Positions 34,644 through 51,012 of a stretch of DNA of 64,000 bases are shown in pieces; the stretch's first letter is position 1; each line of letters starts with the position of its first letter. The stretch spans positions 1,051,883 through 1,115,882 of the forward strand of contig JAKMXF010000066.1 of NCBI GenBank assembly GCA_024704765.1. Direction: 5' to 3'. Source of the stretch: Oopsacas minuta. Taxonomy: Eukaryota; Porifera; Hexactinellida; Lyssacinosida; Leucopsacidae. Made by a program: the position numbers and the translations under genes. The notes beneath the pieces are model-generated. The model did no database searches. It saw nothing but the letters and a program-made list of their open reading frames with translations, and was not told the DNA's origin.

Positions 34644-35045
34644 ATGAAGCTAATAACACATAATATCCTACAAAATAACATGAAAGATGGTAAGAAAGGT
34701 TACCCTCTTGTCTTGCAAGCTACTAAAATCGATAAAGTCATTGCTGAATTTAACCAAGAGTTCTTACTCCGTATGCTTGATCGGCTAGAATATCATGTAT
34801 TAATTCATGCACTTGAAATGATCGGAATGAAAGACTTTCTTCCCATTATTTTACCTGAAAATTGTTCAGAAGATGAAGCATTTATGAAAAATCTACATCA
34901 TGCCTTGCTGGAAATAGATATTATTGAGGGAGAATTGATTTGTCCCGAATCAGGAAGGAAGTTTCCTATCAAAGACGGCATTCCTAATATGCTATTGACA
35001 GATGAAGAGGAAATGGCAGTTGATAGCGAACCTAAATCTAAATAA
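34644..35045 (+). CDS. TRMT112: tRNA/protein methyltransferase activator subunit TRMT112
   Basis: Small zinc-binding-type partner that stabilises several methyltransferases (for tRNA, rRNA and release factor eRF1). The first ATG giving the conserved N-terminus MKLITHNILQ yields 133 aa, close to the usual length of about 125. The frame is open further upstream but without an ATG. Seen: YPLVLQATKI (about 20-29), EFNQEFLLRML, LHHALLEIDIIEGELICPESGRKFPI and GIPNMLLTDEEE, the last two being the diagnostic C-terminal blocks. Of the zinc cysteines of yeast Trm112, only the one in LICPESGR is seen, as in vertebrates. Intronless. Confidence 0.95.
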   Translation: MKLITHNILQNNMKDGKKGYPLVLQATKIDKVIAEFNQEFLLRMLDRLEYHVLIHALEMIGMKDFLPIILPENCSEDEAFMKNLHHALLEIDIIEGELICPESGRKFPIKDGIPNMLLTDEEEMAVDSEPKSK

Positions 35046-35085
35046 TTGTATTTGAGTAGCTTTTGTATTGGAAATAGAAATATTA

Positions 35086-35174
35086 TACAGACAGCTCTCG
35101 TTGTATCGAACACGCATATATCGAAGTAATTATCGCAGTCCCTGGGCTTCGATATAACAGGGAGTTGACTGATA
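35086..35174. mobile_element. MITE fragment, family R1
   Basis: Begins TACAGACAGCTCTCGTTGTA and ends GGGAGTTGACTGATA, with TATCGAA motifs between. About half the length of better R1 copies. Confidence 0.6.
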
Positions 35175-35244
35175 GTTTTGTTAAAAACTACAAAAATTAT
35201 TATCTATTTGATCTCATATAATTAGCTCTTATACCAAATCTGCA

Positions 35245-35433
35245 ATGGTAAATATCATTCGTATTGTCTACAATACATTTCTACGACGTGGCTCAAGCTT
35301 TATACTAACTATGGTGATCGGAGCTGTGTTTTTCGAGAGACTGACAGACGATTGGATAGACAGATATTGGGAGCACATGAATAGAGGGAGGTTATGGAAA
35401 GACATAGAACATAAGTATCAGGCCGAGGATTAA
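35245..35433 (+). CDS. UQCR10: Cytochrome b-c1 complex subunit 9
   Basis: Small subunit of mitochondrial complex III (yeast Qcr9), 62 aa, matching the normal length. It has a short basic N-terminus (YNTFLRRGSSF), one membrane helix (ILTMVIGAVFFERLTDDW, about 20-37) and the conserved C-terminal WEHMNRGRLWKDIEHKY. The FFER and LWKxIxHKY motifs are diagnostic. Intronless. A TAG at 35224-35225 lies 19 nt before the ATG. Confidence 0.93.
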   Translation: MVNIIRIVYNTFLRRGSSFILTMVIGAVFFERLTDDWIDRYWEHMNRGRLWKDIEHKYQAED

Positions 35434-35605
35434 CATCGAAAAACATTGTAGTGTTTACTGTACGTTATGTATTTACCATTACACTCGGTTAATTACAAGA
35501 TACTTACATTTACAATTGTTATATGAGATTTCCATCTTTGACCGCGATTATTGAATTGTTATTTCGTTTTTATACTTAGCAAACTTAGAGGAATATCGAA
35601 TAAGT

Positions 35606-37835
35606 ATGGAATCTCAAAAACTAGCTCAAATGGACTTCGATGAGTTTGTGGAAAATGCATTGGAAGCTGAATCTGTCGCGTCTACTGATAGCCCACAGGA
35701 GAACCTGAAAATTGAACCAAATTCTAAAGCTAAAAGGCACAAACAAGTACTTTCAAATCTGTCAAAAGATGATCCCGAGTTTTACAAATTTCTCCTTGAG
35801 AATGATAAAGAATTGCTTGATTTTGATGTCAGTGACGAAGATTCTGATAACGAAGAAGCTACGAGTAATAGTGATTCTGGAGACGGACAACTTGAACCAG
35901 TTTCCGATACAGATAGTGATAAATCTATAGAGAATAGTGTTCCATTAGAATCTATTGATTCTGATGAGAAAGTTGATTCTGATTTTGATGATGATGATGA
36001 GAGGGATGTGAAGAATATCGTAACAAAGAAACAGGTATATATATATATATATATGGTGATTTGCAAGACCGATGTTTAAGTTGTTTAGTGAAACCTCCAT
36101 AAACTAGCCTGTTGAATCGGGGAACTTCTGGAAACGGAGTGAATTCATAGTCTCATACAAACCTGGAAACAGGGTAGCATTTTCGGCGTTCCATGAAACC
36201 CCGTTAGTGGAAGTTATGCTGTATTTTTAGGTGATTTTCATGGCAAAAGCTCTCAAAACTAAGAATTCTAATTCTACTTTCAAACATGCTACAGACCTCT
36301 TTCATACAGCTGTGTATCAGGTTGCCGGAGAAAAAATTGAATCTTCACAAAAATTAGCTTTTGAGAAAGTCACAACTTTTAATGAACTCGTTCTATGTTG
36401 TCTGGAATGTGTCCCACTTTTCCTACAGCGACAGTTAGTGAGTTCAAATGATGTCATTATTATTCGCGGTAAAAAATGTAAGAAAAACTGGTCAAAAATC
36501 AGAGAAAACGTCAAATTATATTTGTCAGATATTCTCTTTACCTTGGACAAATTAGTTGAGTCATCCTTACTATGCAAAATTCTTTACTCAATAAAACCTC
36601 TCATATGTTTGTTCCTCGAATTTCGCGGTCTCCGTAAGAAATATATGAAAACTTTGATAAAATTATGGTCAAAAGATGAGAGATCAGTACAGTTACAAAG
36701 TTTCTTATGCATGAAAGGTAGTATTCTATTCGCAAACTATTCTCTATTCAATTATCTATTGAAACGATCATATTTGTCATTCGTACAATCTTCAAAGTTT
36801 TCATCAGAAGTTAACAAGGAATATATTGCGTTTCTCATTGATTCTTTGGTAGAAATATACTCAGTGGATTTATCCAGAGGCTATCAGTTAGCATTTGTGT
36901 ATATTCGACAGTTGGCTATTCATTTACGTAATGCTCTTACTTCTAAGACCGACGAGACTACACAGTTTGTATATAATTGGCAATTTATACATAGCATAGA
37001 GTTCTGGAGTAAAGTGTTATCTGCAGAAGGTGCAGCTGATACACATCTAAAACAGCTGATTTTCCCGCTAGTACAAGTCACTTTAGGCGCCATTTCTTTG
37101 AGCCCAATTGTGAAATTCTACCCACTTCGTTTTCGTTGCATCAAATCCCTAAACTATATCTCCCTACACACAAATACATATATTCCTATAGCGAATTACA
37201 TGCTTGAGACTCTGGATTATGTCCGTTCTGTTTCAAAGTATACTCATTTACCCCCCAAACCACCGAATTTTGCGTACACACTGAAGGTTTCGAAGCAATT
37301 TATGAAAACAAAGCATTTCATTGACTATGCAGTTGAGACAGCATTTGAACTTTTGCTCGAGCATTTATCAAGTTTTGAACATTCTATTGCTTTCCCTGAA
37401 ATGAGTTTTCCAGTGCTTAGAGAGTTGAAGAAGTTTGCCAAAGCTACAAACAACTCAAAGCATCGAAGAGAAATCAAATCTTTAATTGAAAAGATTGAAA
37501 TACAATCAAAATTCATTGAAGATCTAAGATCAACTGTGGATTTCGCTCCCAAAGATACTGATAAAGTTAGAGAATGGGAGAGAACCTCAGCTATAAAACA
37601 TTCCAATCTCAGTAATTATTTGAATTTGTGGCGGAAAAGTGTCATAAAAATTAATGAAAACTTGGTGCAGAATCATTTGGAATTAGATGAACCAAAAAAT
37701 GATGTAGAAAAGAAAATATTGAAAAGTCGAAAGAGGAAAAGACAAACTCAAATAGAGCCAACAACTAGCAGTAATTCAGATAGTGATATAGATGATAAGG
37801 TTATAGAGCTGAATTTAGATAATTGGGATGACTAA
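35606..37835 (+). CDS. NOC2L: Nucleolar complex protein 2 homolog
   Basis: Ribosome biogenesis factor that escorts pre-60S particles with NOC1/NOC3; in vertebrates it is also a histone acetyltransferase inhibitor. Two exons (35606-36034, 36231-37835) give 677 aa. The N-terminus starts with a conserved DFDEFV-type motif and KDDPEFYKFLLENDKELLDF, followed by a long D, E, S stretch. The Noc2 domain contains LFHTAVYQVAGE, VKFYPLRFRCIKSLN, AFVYIRQLAIHLRNAL, VYNWQFIHSIEFWSKVL and EHSIAFPEMSFPVL. The C-terminus has a basic KSRKRKRQ stretch. The single intron is nearly filled by an R2 element, and the donor lies beside an (AT)n tract. Shorter than human NOC2L (about 750 aa), mainly at the acidic C-terminus. 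Confidence 0.93.
36086..36223. mobile_element. MITE, family R2 in NOC2L intron 1
   Basis: Begins TAGTGAAACCTCCATAAAC and ends CCCGTTAGTGGAAGTTATG, an imperfect inverted repeat. The right end lies 7 bases before the intron 3' AG, so the element's edge supplies much of the acceptor region. Confidence 0.7.
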
Positions 37836-37956
37836 TCTTACACCCGTAGATATATTTCTTTAGCACAAATTATATTAGTTTTTCGTATACGTTTGAACTT
37901 ATACGCAGATTATTTGAACGGTAATTTAGTATTTTTCCAAGAAAGCTCACTATCAA

Positions 37957-40900
37957 ATGAAGAAAAGAACAGCTGTTCGCAGGACACCATCTAAAGAAAA
38001 ACCTGTACTAAAGTTCAAAGGTCAATTACAGACACTAAAATCAACTCAAAAGACCCTCAACAGTTTCTTTAAACCAAATACAATTAGCAATGTTCAGACA
38101 GTTGTTAATAATAGGAAGAAACGACTTTCTGATAATGTTAATAGTCATTCAAAAGTTATAGTGATTGATAGTGACTCTGAATCTGATCATAAGAGTAAAG
38201 ATAAGGTAATACCATAGTTACCAACCTCCCTCCTGTTATCGCTGGATTATCCGGGATTATACAAGAAATTGAGAATCTAGGGGGATATCTGCAAATGTCT
38301 GTGCCTTTTCCCCTGAATCATTGTCTGAATTGCTATTTATGGATGTAAAACTTTCTCAAAATCCCGGGAAATTGAAAGTATCTTACATTGTTTCGTTTTA
38401 TTTTAAATATTTTTCAATTCAGAGAGTACTTAAGAATACAACAAAATTCAATGAAGTATTTACACCAAATGAACAGTGTCCAGAGCTATGTGATCAATCT
38501 ACAACTCTATCATATCCAATCGATGAAGATATGCTTAACCTCACAGATATTGCTAATACATCTACACCGCTAAGTCCTAATGATATTAATATGAACAACG
38601 ATGAGGTTAAAAGTAAAAAAAAGTTATTTGACAATGTATTAAGCCCAGTTACAGGTTTGTGTAATGGCTATTTTCCTTTGGTTTGTTAACTATTCAATCT
38701 TATAGAGAAGGAAATTATTAATGAAGATACTATGATGTCAAACTTAAGCGTTCTATTCGACGACCTTAGCTCTACATTTAGTGATAAATTAACCAATTCG
38801 CCGTCTATTGATGAGGATTATGTATTACCTGCAGGTGTTTATAGGTATAAAGTATTGTTATGTGAAGTTACTAAGCTGCACCGACCTTTACAGCACTTGT
38901 AAGTGAATTCAATAGTAAAATTAGTTTGAATTTTTACGATTAGCATACAGGTTTGCTGATGTAAAGAAATTAGAATTAGAGTCAATAGATCCTAATGGAA
39001 AACATGTGATTTGTAACTTAACAGACGACTGGTAAGTAAAGTCATATACTTTCTAATACGAACGTAGTTCATAACCTTTGTAATGAGAATCAATTCAAAA
39101 GTATACATTTTACGATGTTCGTATTAATGGGAGAATCTGTACTAAATCTGGGTCCATTGACCCCTTGTTGGCGACGGACGACAGTAGGGGTACACAGGAT
39201 CTCAAATTTCATATTACAGACTATAGGAGGGGTCACATAATGTGTTAGAATTAGTGTAGGGGTTCCATTGGGACCACTGATTTATGCTTAACAGGTATGA
39301 GACTGAGATACTCCTGGAACACAGAATCAACATTATCCTACTCCACCCGCATACATATACTCTTAACCCGATCACTAACAGATTAACCATTACACTAGAC
39401 AGATCCACAACTGATGTATTCGTTATTACACATCCAGACATGCTAATTTCTGGTACTGTTGTTGCTGGGAGTTTTTTTTGTGAGAGAAAAACAATACTCC
39501 AAGAAATGATACGTAGTAAGGAAACTGAACTGGCTAAGCATGCTTTGATGGGGACAATACTTCATGAAATATTTCAACAGGTATGTAAAGGCTTGTGGAA
39601 AGTTTTACGCTCATTTCTATAGTGAAACCTCCACAAACGGGGCTATAGAATCGGGAAACTCTGAAAACGGTCCCATACAAATGGACCTCACGAAATGGGG
39701 TATCATTTCGGTGTCCCTGTCACCTCGTTTATGGAGTTTACACTATATTACTATTCTCAATTTGTAGGCTATTGTCACTAATGAGTTTGACATAAAATCA
39801 TTGGAACAGGCTAGCAGGAAAATTCCCACTGACATAGCATTTCTAGAAATGTTTGCCCAACTTGAGATAAGTGCTGCTGATGCGTTAGAGAGTATAAATA
39901 GACATCTGACAAACTTCTCAAAGTTTGGAGAGAACTTCATGAAGCAATATCCACGTTTTCCGAATGGGAAAGTTGATATTCCATGGTAAGAAATAATTTT
40001 ACAGTTTCGGGATATAATGTCAGACATTTGGCATATTGAGATTTGCTGAATATGATTTTTGATAGTCCAAAAATGGTACAATTATGTCATATCCATTTCA
40101 GGAAAGACGAGGTTTGTAAAACAGAGTCATCCGTCGCTGTAACAGAAGTTCTAGACATAGAAGAGAGCATATGGTCTCCAAAGTATGTTAATAATCGCCT
40201 ATATTTCAAAGTGTTATTTTCATACACACTTTTCCTTATAGCTATGGGTTGAAGGGTAAAATTGATGTTAGTATGGCAGTCAAAATCCACAGACAAAGTA
40301 TTGACAAAATAAGTTCTAATTCCTTGCAAGATTATAAGATTCCATTCGAATTAAAGTCTGGCAAAATGACTCATTCAAAAGGTTCTAACGAGCATAGAGC
40401 ACAGGTTATGCTGTATACACTAATGATGAGTGAGAGATTGTGTAGAGATGTTCCTATTGGATTGCTATATTATAGCCAAACTGGTCATTTACAAGGGATA
40501 ACTCCAAACTACCAAGAGTTAAGAGGTGACGAAATATATGCGCCAAATTTCGCATATGTTATTCATCCAATTTATTTAGATATTTTACGCAGGAGAAATG
40601 AACTCGCCAGCTATTTATACTCTCTGTCTACTACATCAGAACCCAGATTTCCACCCATGATAAAAGAGCCAAGAATTTGTTCAAAATGTTCCTATCACAA
40701 TGCTTGTCTGCTAATACATCAGTGAGTTATACGATTTAGAATTGGAAATTCAATTCTTTTATGTGAGATTAGAAATCTAGAACAAGGAGGTGAATTCTCA
40801 AGCGGACTAAGGGGTCTCTTTTCTGAGACAGTAGGGAGGTTGACTGCTTCAGAGAAGACCTACTTCACTCGATGGTTCAAAATGATTCAGTTAGAGAGCA

Positions 40901-43610
40901 TAATGCAATCTAGTGAGAACAAAGTTTCTGAAATATGGACTAAATCCAGCCATGAACGGTAATTCCCTTTCAGTATACCTCACACATTTAAATAGCATAA
41001 TTTTAGAGTTTTCCGTGTAGAGAGAAGCTTGGGAACTGTATTGGTCAGGTTATTATCGAATCTCTACACACGGCTAACGGAGGATGTATTGACGTGACTT
41101 TCATAAGAAACCCTTCAGTCAATGAGTAAGAATTACAGTCAACTCCCCGTTATATCCAAATACCCGTTTATATAGCGGAAGTCTGAAATTGTATAAATAT
41201 GGTCCCAAACCGTCAAAGTATCATATACTCCATCGTTTATATCGAGGTAATTATCGTGTTCCCTTGAGCTTCGATATAACTGTAGTTGACTTTAGTTTGT
41301 TGTAAATTTACATTACAGGTATTTATATGTGTTTTATAGAAAATTTGAGTTTACAGATTGTAATATCACAGTTGGGGATAGTCTCGTAATAAGCTATGAA
41401 GATCTCTCACAGCTCTGTATTACTTGGAGTATAGTTAAGAAAATTTATAAGTCACAATGTATTGTCACTACTCGTCGTGTTGATATGTATAAACATGAGT
41501 TTAATGCAATTGGAGAGAGGGTAGAATTTCGACTTGATAAATGCGAGAATTATAAACCAAGTGCTATAGTGCTAATGAATCTAGTTGCACTGTTCCAACA
41601 AAATGAAAGGTAAATGCTCCCTATTTCACCGTGTACACAGTTTAAAAAAGTTTGAGATCCACTATCCTAAACAATTTCCTCTACAGATGTCATAAACTGA
41701 GGCAGTTGATTATTCACAAGACAGCACCTTGTTTTACTATTATCAGACCTCTAGCCATTGAAACAATGCAGATTTACTCCCATCTAAACAATGAACAGCA
41801 ATTTATCATAGAGAGAGTATTAGCCTGTTCTGACTATGTGATTATACAAGGCATGCCTGGGACTGGCAAAACTACACTAGCAGCCTGTCTAATACGAGTA
41901 CTACTCTCTCAAAAACAAACTGTACTACTCAGTAGTTTTACTAACACTGCGTTAGATAACATTTTATTGAAACTAGTTGAGGTAATCTATTCATAATTAG
42001 CATATAGTAAACTCACTTACATCGAACCTAACTTCAACAAAAATGGAAATTGCGTTAATTTTGGATATTTGGATATGTCAGTGTTCGATAACGGGAGTTG
42101 ACTGTAGGCTTTTCTAGGTTGGTGTAGACTTTGTCAGAATTGGTAGAGACAGCTCTGTACATCCTTCAATTGTCAAATATCTTCCACATAACTGTCTGAA
42201 AGATACAGACACAATCATGGGAGTATCTAATTTCTATGACAGCAAGGTAAGTGCAGTGAAAGTTTCATATGAGATCGATTTGAGTTATTCTCTCATAGGG
42301 TCTCTACGCTGCAACTTGTCTTAGTATAAATAACATTTTCATTCAAAAAACTGAATTTGACTGGTGTATTGTAGACGAAGCTTCACAGTTAACACAGTTT
42401 CTATGCTTAGGCCCAATCCTGCAAGCAAAACGCTTCGTATTAGTAGGAGATATTCATCAGTTACCTCCTCTAGTCCGAAGTTATGAAGCTAGGTTTGTTG
42501 TGTTAAGATTTCCAAAATATCTGATAAGCATATAGAGGGAGACCATTTTCGTCAACATGAAATTATTTGTAGATTGTAATACCTGTATTATAGGAAAGAA
42601 GGTTATGATGTTAGTCTATTCCGCAAACTATCAGAAGATCATCCTGATACAGTATTAACACTAACTTCACAATACCGTATGAATGATAGTATTATGTCTA
42701 TTGCTAATCATCTTATATACGGGAATCAAATGCAAAGTGCAGGAAAGGATATCTCTACTAGTAAACTGTGCTTTTCTTCCTGGGATGAGAACATTGAAGA
42801 ATGGATTGTAGACTGTGTTAGCCCTGATAAGCCTGTTATTCTTATCAACACTGATTTGGTAATTGTTTTTTTTCGGGGTGAAACGATGGAAATATTGTTT
42901 TGACCTATTTGATACTTTATAGCTTGAAAGTCATGAGATAGAAATGAATCAAAGAGTTTGTAATATGTTGGAGATTAGAATTCTGAAACAGATCACGTGT
43001 TCATTATTCAAGGTATATTCTAATGTTGCTATATCAAGAGCAAAGTTCATAGATTTTGGCTATGGCATGAACTTAGAATGAACTTTGAACTTTTGACGTA
43101 AACTATTGACTAATGTCATAAACATTGCGAGCACATCTTGCAATCCTGAATAATATTATCTTTAGCTAGGAATCCTTGGTTCACAAATCGGAATAATATC
43201 ACCATACAGACAGCAAGTTGCTCTGCTTGATTCTGCAATAAACTGTGAATTGAGAGTCCCAATTGAAATCAGCACAGTAGATAGCTTTCAAGGTCGAGAC
43301 AAAGATTGTATAATAGTATCTACAGTTAGGAATAACACAGAAGGAAAGGTAAATGTTATTTCAATTGTTGATTCTATATTTGATGCTACAGTGTAACTGT
43401 TGTACTATGTTTTAGATTGGAGAACTGCTAATAGACAAACACAGATTAACCGTTATGATTACCAGAGCTAAACACAAGCTTATACTAGTAGGTTCTATCC
43501 TTACTCTATCTCACTCAGAGATATTCAAACAGCTGATTGAGTTCTTACAACAAAGAGAATGGGTGTATAATTTAAGAAAGAATCAGGTCTTATTGGAGTT
43601 TAATAACTAG
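37957..43610 (+). CDS. DNA2: DNA replication helicase/nuclease DNA2
   Basis: Nuclease-helicase for Okazaki flap processing, end resection and mtDNA upkeep. Eighteen exons join in frame to 1250 aa: 37957-38205, 38423-38654, 38706-38898, 38951-39031, 39295-39580, 39768-39985, 40102-40182, 40242-40721, 40773-40958, 41021-41125, 41319-41609, 41687-41981, 42118-42246, 42299-42492, 42594-42858, 42923-43012, 43166-43348, 43416-43610. RecB-like nuclease with 4Fe-4S cysteines: Cys314 (FFCERK) and Cys593, Cys596, Cys602 (C-x2-C-x5-C), plus GLKGKIDVS and FELKSGK. SF1 helicase: Walker A GMPGTGKT (856-863), DEAS (968-971), GDIHQLPPL, SQYRMN, VDSFQGRD, VMITRAKHK. Longer than human DNA2 (1060 aa) because of an N-terminal extension holding a PIP-box-like QKTLNSFF (31-38) and a SIM-like VIVIDSDSESD (67-77). 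Introns hold R1, R2, R3 and R6 elements. Confidence 0.94.
39051..39141. repeat. R3-like remnant in DNA2 intron 4
   Basis: TTTCTAATACGAACG at the left and GTTCGTATTAATGGGAGA at the right are inverted matches to the ends of R3 elements (25185, 63337). The terminal CAGT bases are not clear. Confidence 0.35.
39143..39285. repeat. GC-richer hAT-like patch in DNA2 intron 4
   Basis: GGGTCCATTGACCCCTTGTTGG near the start, and GGGGTTCCATTGGGACCAC near the end, give short GGGTCC/GGACC inverted motifs. It fills most of the intron after the R3-like remnant. Origin uncertain. Confidence 0.3.
39618..39747. mobile_element. MITE, family R2 in DNA2 intron 5
   Basis: Best R2 copy: 130 bases, left end TATAGTGAAACCTCCACAAA, right end TTTATGGAGTTTACACTATA. 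The ends are about 26-base imperfect inverted repeats. It occupies most of the 187-base intron. Confidence 0.8.
41134..41294. mobile_element. MITE, family R1 in DNA2 intron 10
   Basis: Starts TACAGTCAACTCCCCGTTAT eight bases after the intron donor. Contains the core ATGGTCCCAAACCGTCAAAG and ends with TTCGATATAACTGTAGTTGA. Confidence 0.75.
42010..42106. mobile_element. R1 remnant in DNA2 intron 12
   Basis: Only the right end GATAACGGGAGTTGACTGTA and a degenerate ACATCGAACC at the left remain recognisable. Confidence 0.45.
43016..43140. repeat. R6-related repeat in DNA2 intron 16
   Basis: Contains ATGTTGCTATATCAAGAGCA and repeated AAAGTTCAT / ATGAACTT motifs in both orientations, similar in order to the element at 55749 in WDR11 intron 4. 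Confidence 0.4.
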
Positions 43611-43655
43611 TACTTTGTTTGATGTAGAATTATTGTTCGATGCCTATTTTGGTAA

Positions 43656-43829
43656 TACAGTTAGCTCTCGTTGTATCGAACACGGATATATCGAAATAGC
43701 CGCTTATATCGAAGCTTGAAATTGTACAAATATGGTCCCAAACCGTCAAAGTAACATAAATGTCATCGGTTATACTGAAGTAATTATCACGGTCCTTTGA
43801 GCTTCTATATAGCTGGAGTTGGCTATGTA
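43656..43829. mobile_element. MITE, family R1 between DNA2 and TYW5
   Basis: 174 bases, left end TACAGTTAGCTCTCGTTGTA, core AATATGGTCCCAAACCGTCA, right end TGGAGTTGGCTATGTA. It fills most of the 242-base space between the two genes. Confidence 0.7.
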
Positions 43830-43852
43830 TAATTGTTCTGCAATTAGAATCC

Positions 43853-44875
43853 ATGGCTAGTAATACTACCCCAACAGAAATACATCAGCAAGTTAAACTA
43901 GTATCACGATATCAATATACTAATGAACTAGAATTGACGGAATTCTTACAAACAACTAGATTGCCTCATTTAATACAAGGATTCGATATTGGGCCCTGTA
44001 AAGAGCTATGGACATCTGAGTATCTACATTCTGTGTGTAGCTCTAACCTTGTATCTGTTATGGTTAGTTTACAACCTCTGCTCGAATTCGCACCTAAAAA
44101 TTATGAATATAAATCTATGCCCTTAAATGAGCTATGTAAACTCTGCGGAATTTCACACGATTTGGAAAGTGCCTCTAAAATGAAGGAATATTACTATTTA
44201 AGATCTCTTGGGGAAAACCCGTTCAAAGACGTGGCCGATTTTTACAAACAACTTCCGGAATTATCAAAGGACATTTTGATACCAAAAGTATTCACTGAAG
44301 AACAGTATTTCTCTTCTGTATTACGCATAGCATCAGCTGGCATACAGCTGTTCACGCATTATGACATCATGGATAATATTCTTGTACAAATACGTGGTAG
44401 AAAGAGGATAGCATTATTCAGTCCTAGAGATTCGAATAATTTGTATTTACAGAAGGAAAAATCGCCTATTGTAGATATAGATAATCCAGATTGGGATAAG
44501 TTCCCAAAATTCTCGAACGCTATCAGATGGGACTGTATTCTTAATCCAGGTATGTTGATTTTGCGTTTTTAGCTTTTCGTAATTTGTATTCAATGTAATT
44601 CTATGATAGGAGATATGCTGTATATTCCAGCTCCATGGTTGCATAATGTTAAAAACCTTGACTTCACAGTTGCAATCAATTTCTTTTGGAAAAACTTAGA
44701 CAAATCTATGTACGCAACAAATGATGTGTTCGGAAATAAAGATCTTATCCCTGCTCAGAGAGCTAAACAGATTCTATCAAGAGCATTGAAAGCATTGGAT
44801 GAATTACCTCCAGAGTTTAAGGAGTTTTATGGTAGAAATATGATTGGAATAATTGAAGAGAAAACATTTCAATAA
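43853..44875 (+). CDS. TYW5: tRNA wybutosine-synthesising protein 5 (JmjC hydroxylase)
   Basis: Fe(II)/2-oxoglutarate-dependent oxygenase that hydroxylates wybutosine at position 37 of tRNA(Phe). Two exons (43853-44549, 44610-44875) give 320 aa, against about 315 in human. The JmjC facial triad is visible: His169 and Asp171 in FTHYDIMDN, and His244 in PAPWLHNVKN. Other family blocks: LPHLIQGFDIGPCKELW near the N-terminus, RGRKRIALFSPRD, DIDNPDWDKFPKF and NFFWKNLD. TYW5 is one of the few JmjC proteins without chromatin domains, and none is seen here. An R1 element begins on the base right after the TAA stop, so the 3' UTR is made of transposon sequence. Whether TYW1-4 occur elsewhere cannot be seen. 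Confidence 0.92.
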
Positions 44876-45041
44876 TACAGTCAACTCCCGTTATATCTAA
44901 TATATCAAAATACCCGCTTACATTAAAGTCTGAATTTGTACAAATATGGTCCCAAACCGTCAAAGTAACATATATTCCATCGGTTAGATCGCGGTAATTA
45001 TCGCGGTCCCTTAAGCTTCGATTTAATATGAGTTGACTGTA
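44876..45041. mobile_element. MITE, family R1 abutting the TYW5 stop codon
   Basis: 166 bases, left end TACAGTCAACTCCCGTTATA, core TATGGTCCCAAACCGTCAAA, right end ATGAGTTGACTGTA. The first base follows the TYW5 TAA directly, and the right end is about 30 bases from the U2SURP acceptor-like site. Confidence 0.8.
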
Positions 45042-45094
45042 TTTACAAAACGTTTGTATTTTGTTTGTCAGTATATATTAGAGTAGCCTGTCAT

Positions 45095-49451
<4,357 letters not shown>

Positions 49452-49600
49452 ATAATATTTATCCAGGCTGAATTTATATATTTTCAAATAGCCGATATTT
49501 GCATAGTTTAACATTCCTATTGATATCCTTCTTATTAGCTTTTCTTTGCATCAGTTGGAATGTTAATTTGTGCGTTAATTGCATCAATTCTCATTATTAT

Positions 49601-49606
49601 AATAAA
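49601..49606 (+). terminator. Poly(A) signal AATAAA after U2SURP
   Basis: Canonical hexamer 149 bases past the U2SURP stop codon, in AT-rich DNA. Confidence 0.5.
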
Positions 49607-51012
49607 TACGAAGTTTTCTAATGTGCAAACTTTATTTTGGAGATTTGCATCAAAGTTATACTTATTTTCAGCGTTTTAAGCAGAAAATCTATTTGTACCG
49701 AAAGATTATTCAAATTGTCACTGTGAATTTGATTTAGCATTATAGTGCCTCCAACTACTAGTGTCATTTTATTTATATTATTATTTCATATTTATGCTCA
49801 CTACACAATTCGCTCGCACAAAGTCGGCACAGTAAAAAGTATCTTAACTTAGCCTATCATCAATTGGACAATTGAATTGTTCCTTGAGATTCCTATCTAT
49901 TCACAATTATTACTATATATGGTCAAAACAACCCAGAAATAAATGAGTACATCATTTCACGACTCACATGTTTTCATTATCTGCTCAATAGATAGGAAGT
50001 ATTGTACCTTCCCTCATAGAGTCTATCTTCCTTGATATTAGCTAAGATGGAATTCAATCTAAATTGCTTGGAAAAATTTACCTATTGTAATCCAGTATTT
50101 TGTCTGGATAGATAAACTCTTTGGGACAACTGGAAAGGTTGGTTATAGTAATTGTACTTTCATTATACCCATTCACACGTGTTAAACTAGTTCACCTGTT
50201 TGTTTCCTGGATACTGTTCCGCCTTATAACATCCTGAGGTTGGTAAACTTGTTTTCTAACTGTACTAAATAATTATATTTTCTATTTTTACGTATGGTTT
50301 ATTTTACGTGTTTTATCCTGATCATTCGTGGCTTATGTTTAAAATCCTTATAGTATTCCTATATCCACCCCGTTGATCGCTATATTCCTATGAAATTTGC
50401 AATAGAAAGAGACTTTTAGCAATTCATATTGAGATTTATCATAAGTGATACGTAGCATATTTGATTGCAGCTTTCTTTACTTACGCATTATTGTGATTTG
50501 CATTTACAAAATGTAATCTTTATTTTTCTACAAAAATCAAACCATGTCCAAATCCATTCTCCATAGCTTATTTTCCCTTCCCTCCATTACATATAATATA
50601 TCGTGTAACATATAATTAAAATAGCTGATTCTTAGCATGGGTAATCACAGAGGATAAATTAGTTCTATAGATCATTCATCAACATCCCCAATTAAATTCA
50701 ATGTTTGCAAACATATATAGCGTGGTTATAATATTAAATTGCCCCTAATTCTCCCTTAGTTTTTCTGCTCCTGGTATAACTGTAGGAAGGTCTAAACGTC
50801 CGTACTAATTGACTTCCCGCGTTGTAGGTGAGTGTTTCTTCACTATTTAACAAATATATATATATATATTTCCCCGTTTATCTGATTTAAATGTAATTTT
50901 ACTCATTTTTTTAATAAACATATTCAATTTTAACAAATGTAAATATAAATGCGGAGTAAGTTAGAAATGCAGTTTATAAAGCTGTCGTCCTACTTATTGT
51001 GAGATTATTTTG
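49607..51012. other. Convergent intergenic region, no gene seen
   Basis: About 1.4 kb between the convergent ends of U2SURP (+) and the orphan gene (-). AT-rich, with an (AT)n tract at about 50853-50870. I see no exon. Confidence 0.5.

Noticed and set aside
38240-38395. Possible further R4 copy in DNA2 intron 1
   Set aside because: Only ATCCCGGGAAATT-type similarity to the right part of the 45528 copy is visible; the R4 core is missing.
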